A DNA stretch of 5,928 bases. Origin: Acidimicrobiia bacterium (GTDB lineage Bacteria; Actinomycetota; Acidimicrobiia; IMCC26256; JACDBD01). The number at the start of each line of letters is the position of its first letter. Within the stretch, counting starts at the first letter, position 1. Positions 1-5,404 of this stretch are shown one piece after another. The notes beneath the pieces are model-generated. The model was not told where the DNA came from, did no database searches, and worked only from the letters and a program-made list of their open reading frames with translations. The stretch spans positions 1 to 5,928 of the forward strand of contig JAPSGP010000206.1 in NCBI GenBank assembly GCA_031177445.1, in the 5' to 3' direction. Position numbers and translations under genes: made by a program.

Positions 1-177
1 GATCGCTTCGAGTGCCCGGCGCGTCTCGTCGAGCTCGTCGGCCTTGCGGGCGAGCACGCACACGCTGGCGCCCGCACCGGCGAACGTCTCCGCGATGGCG
101 CGGCCGATTCCGAGGGTGCCACCTGTGACGAGTGCGACCCTGCCGTCGAGCCGGAAGTGCTTGGCAGGGTCGATCAC
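1..177 (-). CDS. SDR-family oxidoreductase, N-terminal part only (cut by left window edge)
   Basis: The first 59 residues of a short-chain dehydrogenase/reductase are visible; the rest lies left of the window. After a short leader (about residues 1-12) comes the first Rossmann strand (RVALVTG, 13-19). The dinucleotide-binding glycine motif TGGTLGIG follows at 18-25 (classical SDR TGxxxGxG), then a helix (RAIAETFAGAGA) and the second strand (VCVLAR, 39-44). The Arg at the end of strand two (R44) often goes with NADP(H) preference in this family, but that is only a hint. The start is GTG at 175-177; its GTGA overlaps the TGA of the upstream GroES-like gene, which suggests translational coupling and one transcript. 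The substrate cannot be told because the catalytic Ser-Tyr-Lys region is outside the window. The family is very secure; the function beyond NAD(P)-dependent redox chemistry is unknown. Confidence 0.9.
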   Translation of the reverse strand, partial: MIDPAKHFRLDGRVALVTGGTLGIGRAIAETFAGAGASVCVLARKADELDETRRALEAI

Positions 178-530
178 AGATACAGGCCGGTTTGGCCCTC
201 GGTGCGGCTCGAAGCAACCGCGTGGACGTCACGCTCCCGGAGGAGCAGGTACTCGTCGCCACGGATCTCGACCTCGAACCCGGTGTCGGGGAGGAACAGG
301 ACCAGGTCGCCGTCCTCGACGTTGCGCACCGTGGGCCCCACCGCGACGACCTTGGCCCACGCCAGCCGTCGGCTCTGTGCCGCGGTCGCCGGGATGACGA
401 TGCCGGCCCGGCTGCGGCGCTCCCCCACCTCGTCGGAGGGATGCACGAGGATGCGGTCGGCCGTCATGCGAATGGACTGCTTGACGTCGTCGTCCTGCGC
501 TCCGTCGCGTGATCCACGCGTTTGCGGCAT
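174..530 (-). CDS. GroES-fold (Cpn10-like) protein, actinobacterial variant
   Basis: This is a protein of about 118 residues from the ATG at 528-530. The body from about residue 22 follows the Cpn10 pattern: a first strand (MTADRILVHP), a mobile-loop-like segment ending RAGIVIP, a VVAVGP strand, DGDLVLF, and a closing EYLLLRERDVHAV strand. Canonical GroES has AGGIVLP/AGGIVIP and LREDDILAV at these places. It is longer than GroES (about 95-100 aa), with a roughly 21-residue acidic/polar N-terminal extension and a C-terminal tail ending GLYL. From memory, a divergent GroES-like family in Streptomyces and other actinobacteria shares this tail. There is no groEL beside it, so it is probably a paralogue and not the main co-chaperonin. 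A GTG at 549-551 would add seven residues. ATG 530 is preferred because a TAACCT hexamer lies seven bases upstream, fitting a leaderless start; neither start has a Shine-Dalgarno. The SDR gene follows with a four-base overlap. Confidence 0.85.
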   Translation of the reverse strand: MPQTRGSRDGAQDDDVKQSIRMTADRILVHPSDEVGERRSRAGIVIPATAAQSRRLAWAKVVAVGPTVRNVEDGDLVLFLPDTGFEVEIRGDEYLLLRERDVHAVASSRTEGQTGLYL

Positions 531-537
531 GCGGCCG

Positions 538-543
538 AGGTTA
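538..543 (-). promoter_or_regulatory. Candidate -10 element (TAACCT) for leaderless GroES-like gene
   Basis: On the minus strand TAACCT matches the actinobacterial TANNNT -10 pattern and ends seven bases before the ATG at 528-530. Transcription would then begin at or one base before the start codon. No clear -35 is visible. The call rests on the motif and spacing only. Confidence 0.4.
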
Positions 544-580
544 CTGTCCACACGGTTCAGGGCTCGCTCTCATCCAGGGG

Positions 581-586
581 TAGATT
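581..586 (+). promoter_or_regulatory. Candidate -10 element (TAGATT) for ctaB-tlpA
   Basis: TAGATT matches TANNNT and would place the transcript start near 593. That leaves about 26 bases of leader containing the GGAG at 611-614 before the GTG at 619. The -35 region has nothing close to TTGACA; the nearest weak match is TTCAGG at 556-561, with a long 19-base spacer. It lies in the 88-base gap (531-618) shared with the divergent GroES-like gene. Confidence 0.35.
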
Positions 587-610
587 CGCCCACGGGACCC
601 CTTCGTTGCT

Positions 611-614
611 GGAG
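611..614 (+). promoter_or_regulatory. ctaB: Ribosome binding site (GGAG) deciding the ctaB start
   Basis: GGAG sits four bases before the GTG at 619. The spacing is a little short, but nothing comparable precedes the alternative ATG at 643. It is the main reason for choosing the GTG start. Confidence 0.5.
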
Positions 615-618
615 CTTC

Positions 619-1518
619 GTGGCCCAATCGACTGTCCAATCCATGCGTCTGCGCTCGACGCTGGGGGCGTATCTCGCGCTCACGAAGCCGCGCGTGATCG
701 AGCTCCTGCTGGTCACAACGGTGCCCGCCATGGTGCTCGCCGCCGGCGAGCTGCCGTCACTGGCGCTCATTGCCGAGGTGCTGATCGGGGGCGCGCTCGC
801 GGCCGGCGGCGCCAACACGCTCAATTGCTGGATCGAGCGCGACCGCGACCAGTACATGCGCCGCACCCACGGACGGCCCCTGCCGATGGGTCAGATCGAA
901 CCCGGACACGCGCTCGTCTTCGGCGTTCTGCTCGAGGTCGCGGCCTTCGTCTGGCTGTATACGACGGTGAACCTCCTCGCGGCCGCGCTCGCCGTCAGCG
1001 CGATGCTCTTCTACGTCTTCGTGTACACGATCTGGCTCAAGCCGCGGAGTACGCAGAACATCGTCATCGGTGGAGCGGCTGGCGCGGTGCCTGTCCTCGT
1101 CGGATGGGCTGCGGTCACGGGAACTCTCGATGCGCCCGCATGGGTGCTGTTCGCGATCATCTTCTGCTGGACGCCCCCGCACTTCTGGGCACTCTCGCTG
1201 CGCTACCAGGAGGACTACGCGGCCGCCAGGATCCCGATGCTGCCGGTGGTGAAGGGCGCAACCGTTGCGGCCCGGCAGATCTTCGTGTATTCGGTGATCG
1301 TCGTCGCCGTGACGCTCGGGCTGCTGTTCTTCGAGCCCATGGGTGTCATCTACATCGTGACCGCGATCGTGCTCGGCGCGCTCTTCGTGTGGCAGGCCAG
1401 CAAGCTGGTGCGCGAGACGACGCCAGCACGAGCGATGCGGCTCTTCCTCTTCTCGAACACCTATCTCGCGCTGCTCTTCGTCGCCATTGCCATCGACACC
1501 CTTGTCCGCACCGCCTGA
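619..1518 (+). CDS. ctaB: Protoheme IX farnesyltransferase (heme O synthase)
   Basis: CtaB/CyoE/COX10 transfers a farnesyl group from farnesyl diphosphate to heme B to make heme O. Heme O serves terminal oxidases directly or is converted to heme A. The 299-aa product has the usual family length and is almost entirely membrane helices (UbiA superfamily). Visible marks are YLALTKPRV (18-26) and the prenyl-diphosphate/Mg-binding loop N69-C-W-I-E73-R-D75-R-D77, followed by RRTHGRPLP (81-89). Next come YTIWLKPRSTQNIVIGG (136-152), the AGAVPVLVGW segment, CWTPPHFWALSL (183-194), and DY with IPMLPVVKG (199-213). E73 stands where most bacterial homologues have Asp. The reading frame is open well upstream, but homology begins near residue 13. 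GTG 619 is chosen because GGAG lies at 611-614; ATG 643 (290 aa) is the alternative and has no ribosome site. The next gene overlaps its 3' end. Confidence 0.93.
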   Translation: MAQSTVQSMRLRSTLGAYLALTKPRVIELLLVTTVPAMVLAAGELPSLALIAEVLIGGALAAGGANTLNCWIERDRDQYMRRTHGRPLPMGQIEPGHALVFGVLLEVAAFVWLYTTVNLLAAALAVSAMLFYVFVYTIWLKPRSTQNIVIGGAAGAVPVLVGWAAVTGTLDAPAWVLFAIIFCWTPPHFWALSLRYQEDYAAARIPMLPVVKGATVAARQIFVYSVIVVAVTLGLLFFEPMGVIYIVTAIVLGALFVWQASKLVRETTPARAMRLFLFSNTYLALLFVAIAIDTLVRTA

Positions 1519-2095
1519 CCGCCGGCTCCATCGCCGGGGCTGGCTGATCATCGTCGCCGGCGTCGTGGTCGTCGCCAGCGTTGCCGGGATCGTGGCTGCG
1601 CTCACCGCGTCCGACGACGACGACACCGGCATCACCCCGACACGAGACGTTTCCGTCGGGGACCGGGCCGAGATCGGAGACGAAGCGCCCGACTTCGAGC
1701 TGCCTGCGCTCGAGGGCGACGGAACGGTGCGACTCTCGGATTTCCGTGGACGTCCGGTGGTCCTGAACTTCTGGGCTTCGTACTGCAAGCCGTGTCGCGA
1801 CGAGTTCCCGCTGTTCAAGGAGGCGCTGCGAAAGCACACCGACGAGGACCTCGCGGTCGTGGGCGTCGCCTTCGAGGACATCCCGAGCGACTCGCGCGCT
1901 TTCGTGCGCAAGCTGAGAGCGGACTGGCCCAATGGCGTCGACGAGCGCGGCGCGGTGGGCCGCAACGACTACGGCATTCGGGCGCTGCCGCAGACGTTCT
2001 TCATCCGGCGAGACGGCACCATCGCCGATCGCTTCTTCGCCGGCCTCACCAGTGAAGCCGACCTCCAAGAGCCACTCGAGAAGATCCTGAACTAG
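1487..2095 (+). CDS. Membrane-anchored TlpA/ResA-type thiol-disulfide oxidoreductase
   Basis: This is a 202-aa protein with a short positively charged N-terminus (RRLHRRG, 12-18), one hydrophobic segment (about 19-40) and an acidic DDDD linker (43-46). A thioredoxin-fold domain from about residue 62 should face outside the membrane. Domain marks are GDEAPDFELPAL (64-75), LSDFRGRPVVLNFWA (83-97), the redox motif C100-K-P-C103, GVAFED (126-131), and LPQTFFI with the family cis-proline P168. CxPC with an N-terminal anchor is typical of ResA/CcmG/TlpA proteins, which reduce apocytochrome c or cytochrome oxidase copper-site cysteines. Its position directly after ctaB supports a role in respiratory complex assembly, though the precise client is inferred. 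The start is uncertain: there is no ATG or GTG before the membrane segment, so TTG 1487 or TTG 1502 (197 aa) must be used. Both lie inside the ctaB 3' end, suggesting coupled translation. It stops 18 bases before the convergent permease stop. Confidence 0.9.
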   Translation: MPSTPLSAPPDRRLHRRGWLIIVAGVVVVASVAGIVAALTASDDDDTGITPTRDVSVGDRAEIGDEAPDFELPALEGDGTVRLSDFRGRPVVLNFWASYCKPCRDEFPLFKEALRKHTDEDLAVVGVAFEDIPSDSRAFVRKLRADWPNGVDERGAVGRNDYGIRALPQTFFIRRDGTIADRFFAGLTSEADLQEPLEKILN

Positions 2096-2113
2096 TTCTC
2101 ATCGGGTCGGTCG

Positions 2114-2842
2114 TCACTCCTCCCACCGGAAGAAGCGGGCGGCCGCGAGCGGGGCCGCGATCGCCCAGCCGACCAGCACGAGCACGTGCGCGAGCGGGAA
2201 CGCAGCCCCGGGATCGAGCACGTCGCGCACGCTCTCGGCCAGCGCGGCAGCCGGCAACGCCTCCGCGATCGCCTGGAGTGCGCCCGGCAGCCGCTCCAGC
2301 GGGTACGCCATGCCGCCGAGGAAGAGCAGCACGAGAAAGAGGGCGTTGGCAAGCGCGAGGTTGGCTTCGGCACGGAGCGTGCCCGCCATGAGCAGGCCGA
2401 TGCCGGCGAACGCGACCGTGCCGACGAGGAGCAGGACGATGACGGGCAGGAGCCGCGCACTCGTGCTCCACCCGAGGGCGAGCCCGGTGGCCACGATGAC
2501 GAGCGCCTGCACGAGCTCGATCAAGAGCACGTTCGTGGTCTTCGCTGTGAGCAGGCCGGCGCGCGAGAGCGGGGTCGAGCCCAGGCGCTTGAGCACCCCG
2601 TAGTGGCGCTCGTAGCCGGTGGCGATCCCGAGGCTGACCATGGCCGTCGACATGACCGCGAGGGCGAGGATGCCGGGCACGAGGAAGTCGATCGGATCCC
2701 GCAGGTCGGTGACGGCATCGACCTTGGCGAAGAAGACGAGGATGCCGAGCGGGATCCCCAGTGTGACGAGCAGGCTCTCGGCGCGCCGGACCGTCAGCAC
2801 GAGCTCGACCCGCGTCTGCGCCACGAGCGCCGTGCGCCTCAC
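2114..2842 (-). CDS. ABC-2 type transporter permease (DrrB-like)
   Basis: This is a 242-aa integral membrane protein and the partner of the ATPase encoded just upstream. About six hydrophobic segments are visible at roughly 22-38, 54-75, 104-124, 131-154, 164-182 and 217-236. Between the second and third lies YERHYGVLKRLGSTPLSR (77-94), the cytoplasmic coupling-helix region typical of ABC-2 permeases. Such transporters export hydrophobic substrates such as drugs, lipids or polyketides; the substrate here is not shown. The start is GTG 2840-2842: its GTGA overlaps the ATPase stop, and GAGGAG lies five bases before it. The open frame extends further upstream to 2938, but that part overlaps the conserved ATPase C-terminus and has no membrane character, so it is excluded. 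The stop is 18 bases from the convergent tlpA-like gene. Confidence 0.9.
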   Translation of the reverse strand: MRRTALVAQTRVELVLTVRRAESLLVTLGIPLGILVFFAKVDAVTDLRDPIDFLVPGILALAVMSTAMVSLGIATGYERHYGVLKRLGSTPLSRAGLLTAKTTNVLLIELVQALVIVATGLALGWSTSARLLPVIVLLLVGTVAFAGIGLLMAGTLRAEANLALANALFLVLLFLGGMAYPLERLPGALQAIAEALPAAALAESVRDVLDPGAAFPLAHVLVLVGWAIAAPLAAARFFRWEE

Positions 2843-3765
2843 CTCGGCTCCTCGTGCGTGAGGCTGAGGAACACCTCTTCCAGGGTTCGACGGCCGCCCC
2901 GGAGCTCGCCGAGCGTGATGCCGCGGTCGCGCAGCCACAGCGCCAGCGCGGCGACGAACGCGGGCGTTGCCTCGGCGGCGACGACGTACTCCCCCGGACG
3001 CGGTTCGTGAACGTCGGTGCTGTCGACACCGAGAGCGGCCGCGAGATCGGCGAGGTCGAGGCCGGGCTTGGCCGAGAAGCTGGTGCGGTCGCGGGTCACG
3101 TCGGTCGTGAGCTCGCCCGGGGTCCCGGAGGCGACGATCCGCCCGCGGTCGACGATCGCCACCCGGTCACAGAGCTGCTCGGCCTCGACCATGGCGTGCG
3201 TCGTCAAGAGCACCGTCACACCCCGATCACGGAGCTCACGCACGAGCTGCCACGTCGTCGCGCGGGCCCGCGGGTCCATGCCGGCGGTCGGCTCGTCGAG
3301 GAACAGGAGTGACGGGCGGCCGATCAGGGCGAGCGCCAGCGACAGCCGCTGGTGCTGTCCACCCGAGAGCCGGCGCACGAGCGTGCGGCGCGCGTCGCGC
3401 AGCCCGACGACGTCGAGGAGTCGCTCGGGGTCGTCCGGGTCGTCGTAGTACGAAGCGAACAGGCGGAGCGCTTCGATCGGTTCGATGCCCTGGTACAGCC
3501 CACCGTCCTGCAGCATCACGCCGATGCGCAGCCGCAGCTGCCGTCCGTCACGGATCGGGTCGAGGCCCAGGACCCGCACCTCGCCCACGTCCGGGACCCG
3601 GTAGCCCTCGAGGACCTCGACCGTGGTCGTCTTTCCGGCGCCGTTCGGGCCGAGCAGCCCGAACACCTCGCCCGGATCGACCCGAAACGAGACGCCATCC
3701 ACCGCCCGAGTGGCGCCGTAGTGCTTCTCGAGGCCCGCGACCTCGATGACGGGCGCCGGCGTCAT
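2839..3765 (-). CDS. ABC transporter ATP-binding protein (DrrA-like)
   Basis: This 308-aa nucleotide-binding subunit drives the adjacent ABC-2 permease. All ATPase motifs are intact: Walker A GPNGAGKT (39-46), Q-loop Q86 (VMLQDGG), signature LSGGQ (133-137), Walker B LLFLDE (153-158) with D-loop GMDP, and switch His H190 (TTHAM). A C-terminal extension of about 90 residues ending TLEEVFLSLT is typical of DrrA/CcmA-type subunits for drug, lipid or polyketide export. ATG 3763-3765 fits the family start (VIEVAGLEKHYG follows at once). There is no good Shine-Dalgarno, but TAGGCT lies nine bases upstream, so an almost leaderless internal promoter is possible. The polyprenyl synthase ends 55 bases upstream on the same strand, so co-transcription is likely. 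The function as an exporter ATPase is secure; the cargo is unknown. Confidence 0.95.
   Translation of the reverse strand: MTPAPVIEVAGLEKHYGATRAVDGVSFRVDPGEVFGLLGPNGAGKTTTVEVLEGYRVPDVGEVRVLGLDPIRDGRQLRLRIGVMLQDGGLYQGIEPIEALRLFASYYDDPDDPERLLDVVGLRDARRTLVRRLSGGQHQRLSLALALIGRPSLLFLDEPTAGMDPRARATTWQLVRELRDRGVTVLLTTHAMVEAEQLCDRVAIVDRGRIVASGTPGELTTDVTRDRTSFSAKPGLDLADLAAALGVDSTDVHEPRPGEYVVAAEATPAFVAALALWLRDRGITLGELRGGRRTLEEVFLSLTHEEPR
2848..2853 (-). promoter_or_regulatory. Ribosome binding site (GAGGAG) for the permease, inside the ATPase 3' end
   Basis: GAGGAG on the minus strand is five bases from GTG 2842 and lies within the last codons of the ATPase gene. With the four-base stop/start overlap it fixes the permease start and indicates coupled translation of the two transporter subunits. 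Confidence 0.65.
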
Positions 3766-3774
3766 CGGCGCGGG

Positions 3775-3780
3775 AGCCTA
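3775..3780 (-). promoter_or_regulatory. Possible -10 element (TAGGCT) before the ABC ATPase
   Basis: TAGGCT on the minus strand fits TANNNT and ends nine bases before ATG 3765, so transcription could start within about two bases of the start codon. It lies in the 55-base gap after the polyprenyl synthase stop. It could let the transporter genes be expressed apart from the synthase. No -35 is apparent. Confidence 0.25.
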
Positions 3781-3820
3781 CCCAGGCCCTCCTCACGATC
3801 AGGACGCGCACGCGCCTCGA

Positions 3821-4900
3821 TCAGCGATCTCGCCAGGCGACAAAGGTCCCCAGCTCCTCCAGCGCCGCCCGCGCCTCGTCCTTGATGGGAACGTGCCGGA
3901 GCGCGGCCATCGCTCGGGCGACGAGGCGCTCGATCATCCGCTCGACCTCGTCGCGGGCACCGCTGTCGACGAGCACCGCCTGCAGCGCGGCGATGTCGGC
4001 CGGGCCGAGGTCGGCGCGGCCCAGCCGCTCGAGCAGGTGGGCCTGCCCGTCAGTCGCCCGCGCCGCCGCCACCGCGACGAGCGGGGTCAGCTTGCCCTCC
4101 CGCAGGTCGTCCCCCACCGGCTTCCCGGTCACCGCAGCGTCTCCGAACACGCCGAGCAGGTCGTCGCGCAGCTGGAACGCCTCGCCCAGCGGGACGCCGA
4201 ACGCGCTCAGTGGCGCCGCGAGGTCATCGAGGCGGCCGGCGAGAGCGGCGCCGAGCTGTAGCGGTCGCTCGACGGTGTACTTGCCCGACTTGTAGCGCTC
4301 GATGCGCCCGGCCCGCACCGGGTCGCGGCTGCCGCTCGCCGTGCCCTCGAGGTCCATGAACTGGCCGACGCACAGCTCGAGGCGCAGCTCGTCGAACACG
4401 GGTCGAGCGATCTCCGGGGCGCTCGCCATGAGCATGTCGGCGTAGACAAAGGCGAAGTCGCCGACGAGGATGGCCGCGCCCTCGCCATAACGGCGCGCCT
4501 CGCCCCGCCCGCGCCGAGCGTGGTGGCGAGACACGAAGCGGCTGTGGATCGCGGGCCCTCCCCGGCGGCGGTCCGACCCGTCCATGACGTCGTCGTGCAC
4601 GAGCGCGAACGTGTGCAGGAGCTCGACCGCCGCGCCCACGTCGACGACCACCGGATCATCGGCATCGCCCCCGGCACCGACGAACGCCCAGTGACAGAAG
4701 GCCGGGCGCAGTCGCTTCCCACCGGAGAGGATGAGCTCCCGCAGCGCCCGCAGCGGCTCCTCCAGGTCGGGATCGATCGCCCGCCACCGAACGAGCTCCG
4801 CGTCGAGCAGGGCCACGATCCGCCGCTCCACGCGGGCGCCGACCTCGGCCAGGCTCGGCGGAGGGCTGGCGACCCGACCGGCCTCCGCCCGGGATGCCAT
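3821..4900 (-). CDS. Polyprenyl diphosphate synthase (trans-isoprenyl chain elongation; likely short chain)
   Basis: This soluble all-helical enzyme condenses isopentenyl diphosphate onto an allylic diphosphate. The 359-aa protein shows GGKRLRP (60-66), the first aspartate-rich motif D103-D-V-M-D107, GDFAFVYAD (147-155), GQFMDLEG (179-186), YKSGKYTVERP (203-213), and the second aspartate region FQLRDDLLGVFGD (242-254) followed by GDDLREGK (263-270). The second motif is DDxxG, not DDxxD, as I recall for actinobacterial IdsA/GrcC-type enzymes. F98, five residues before the first motif, is the position where an aromatic residue limits product length in archaeal-type GGPP synthases, so a C15-C20 product is more likely than a long quinone tail. 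ATG 4898-4900 is preferred: TACGAT lies six bases before it (leaderless pattern). GTG 4921 is possible, and the open frame to 5017 runs over the divergent gene. ABC exporter genes follow. Confidence 0.92.
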   Translation of the reverse strand: MASRAEAGRVASPPPSLAEVGARVERRIVALLDAELVRWRAIDPDLEEPLRALRELILSGGKRLRPAFCHWAFVGAGGDADDPVVVDVGAAVELLHTFALVHDDVMDGSDRRRGGPAIHSRFVSRHHARRGRGEARRYGEGAAILVGDFAFVYADMLMASAPEIARPVFDELRLELCVGQFMDLEGTASGSRDPVRAGRIERYKSGKYTVERPLQLGAALAGRLDDLAAPLSAFGVPLGEAFQLRDDLLGVFGDAAVTGKPVGDDLREGKLTPLVAVAAARATDGQAHLLERLGRADLGPADIAALQAVLVDSGARDEVERMIERLVARAMAALRHVPIKDEARAALEELGTFVAWRDR

Positions 4901-4906
4901 CAACGG

Positions 4907-4912
4907 ATCGTA
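4907..4912 (-). promoter_or_regulatory. Candidate -10 element (TACGAT) for leaderless polyprenyl synthase
   Basis: TACGAT on the minus strand is a good TANNNT match and ends six bases before ATG 4900. That puts the predicted +1 exactly on the A of the start codon. No TTGACA-like -35 is seen at the usual distance. It lies in the 73-base gap (4901-4973) shared with the divergent SCP2-like gene. Confidence 0.5.
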
Positions 4913-4963
4913 CGCTTCCACCTCTGAGTTGGATGAGTCGGAGCGGTACGAATCGGCGCCACG

Positions 4964-4969
4964 AAGGAG
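4964..4969 (+). promoter_or_regulatory. Ribosome binding site (AAGGAG) of the SCP2-like gene
   Basis: AAGGAG precedes ATG 4974 by four bases and is the strongest plus-strand Shine-Dalgarno seen here. It settles the start within an open frame that continues far upstream. Confidence 0.65.
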
Positions 4970-4973
4970 TCCG

Positions 4974-5357
4974 ATGGCCGAGTTCCTGTCCCCCGACTGG
5001 ATCGCCGAGCTCGACACCGCCGCCCGGCGGGCGACGCTCCCCGCCGGCCTCGGCGCCCTCGTGGTCGAGCAGGTCGTGCGCGACGGTCCCCGCGGTGAGG
5101 TCCGCTATCACCTGCGGTTCGCGGCCGACGGGTTGCGGGTCCATGCCGGTGCCGCCCCGGATCCCGACGTCCGCTTCCTGACCGACTACGACAGCGCCGC
5201 CGCGATGCATCGAGGTGAGCTCAGCGTCCAGGAAGCCCTTGCGCGCGGCCGGGCCAAGCTGCAGGGACCACTCGAAGGCCTGCGCGGGCACGAGGCTGCG
5301 CTGCGCGACGTGGACGACGTCTTCGCCGCGGTGCGCGCCACGACGACGTACGCGTGA
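4974..5357 (+). CDS. Small SCP2-like (sterol carrier protein 2 fold) lipid-binding domain protein
   Basis: This is a 127-aa single-domain protein, starting MAEFLSPDWIAELD. The SCP2 pattern is seen in the strand pair around YHLRFAADGLRVHAGA (45-60), VRFLTDYDSAAAMHRGELS (66-84), and the closing helix QEALARGRAKLQGPLEGL (86-103). The D-Y-x4-A...RGELS.QEAL..GR.KL.G.L signature is common in small actinobacterial SCP2-domain proteins, whose role is usually unknown. The fold has a hydrophobic tunnel that binds sterols, fatty acyl groups or other lipids. No signal peptide or membrane segment is present, so it should be cytoplasmic. It is divergent from the polyprenyl synthase, so binding an isoprenoid-derived or other lipid is an attractive inference but unproven. 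The next gene begins 47 bases downstream on the same strand. Confidence 0.8.
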   Translation: MAEFLSPDWIAELDTAARRATLPAGLGALVVEQVVRDGPRGEVRYHLRFAADGLRVHAGAAPDPDVRFLTDYDSAAAMHRGELSVQEALARGRAKLQGPLEGLRGHEAALRDVDDVFAAVRATTTYA

Positions 5358-5391
5358 CACGTGGTCGGATCGATTCCCCCGCCCGGCCGGG

Positions 5392-5397
5392 TACTGT
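5392..5397 (+). promoter_or_regulatory. Candidate -10 element (TACTGT) for the truncated gene at 5405
   Basis: TACTGT fits TANNNT and ends seven bases before GTG 5405, again a leaderless arrangement with no Shine-Dalgarno. The perfect 10-base palindrome CCCGGCCGGG at 5382-5391 abuts it directly in the promoter spacer, where a regulator could bind. In GC-rich DNA such a palindrome may be chance. Confidence 0.4.
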
Positions 5398-5404
5398 CGA
5401 TCCC

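Noticed and set aside
157..618. In-frame upstream extension of ctaB by about 154 codons
   Set aside because: It overlaps the well-supported GroES-like gene on the other strand, shows no CtaB homology, and is only an open shadow frame.
757..1965. 402-codon minus-strand open frame opposite ctaB and the thioredoxin-like gene
   Set aside because: Its translation is low-complexity Arg/Ser/Asp/Glu-rich with no domain, while both plus-strand genes under it show full family motifs. It is a GC-rich antisense shadow.
2089..2098. GAACTAGTTC palindrome across the thioredoxin-like stop codon, considered as a terminator between convergent genes
   Set aside because: It is only 10 bases with no loop and no T-run, and part lies in codons. 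No convincing intrinsic terminator is seen in the 18-base convergent gap.
2186..3010. 274-codon plus-strand open frame opposite the transporter genes
   Set aside because: Its composition is charged and repetitive, and it is antisense to intact ABC ATPase and permease motifs.
3794..3816. GC-rich self-complementary stretch (GCGC repeats) between the synthase and the ATPase, considered as a terminator
   Set aside because: The possible stem is about four pairs with a tiny loop and no T-run, so it does not argue for separating the operon.
4911..4916. TACGCT as a plus-strand -10 for the SCP2-like gene
   Set aside because: It matches TANNNT but overlaps the stronger opposite-strand TACGAT and has no -35, so it is too weak to list as a promoter.
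4901..5017. N-terminal extension of the polyprenyl synthase up to 5017
   Set aside because: It would run over the divergent SCP2-like start and its ribosome site, and the added residues (Ser/Asp-rich) do not resemble the family.
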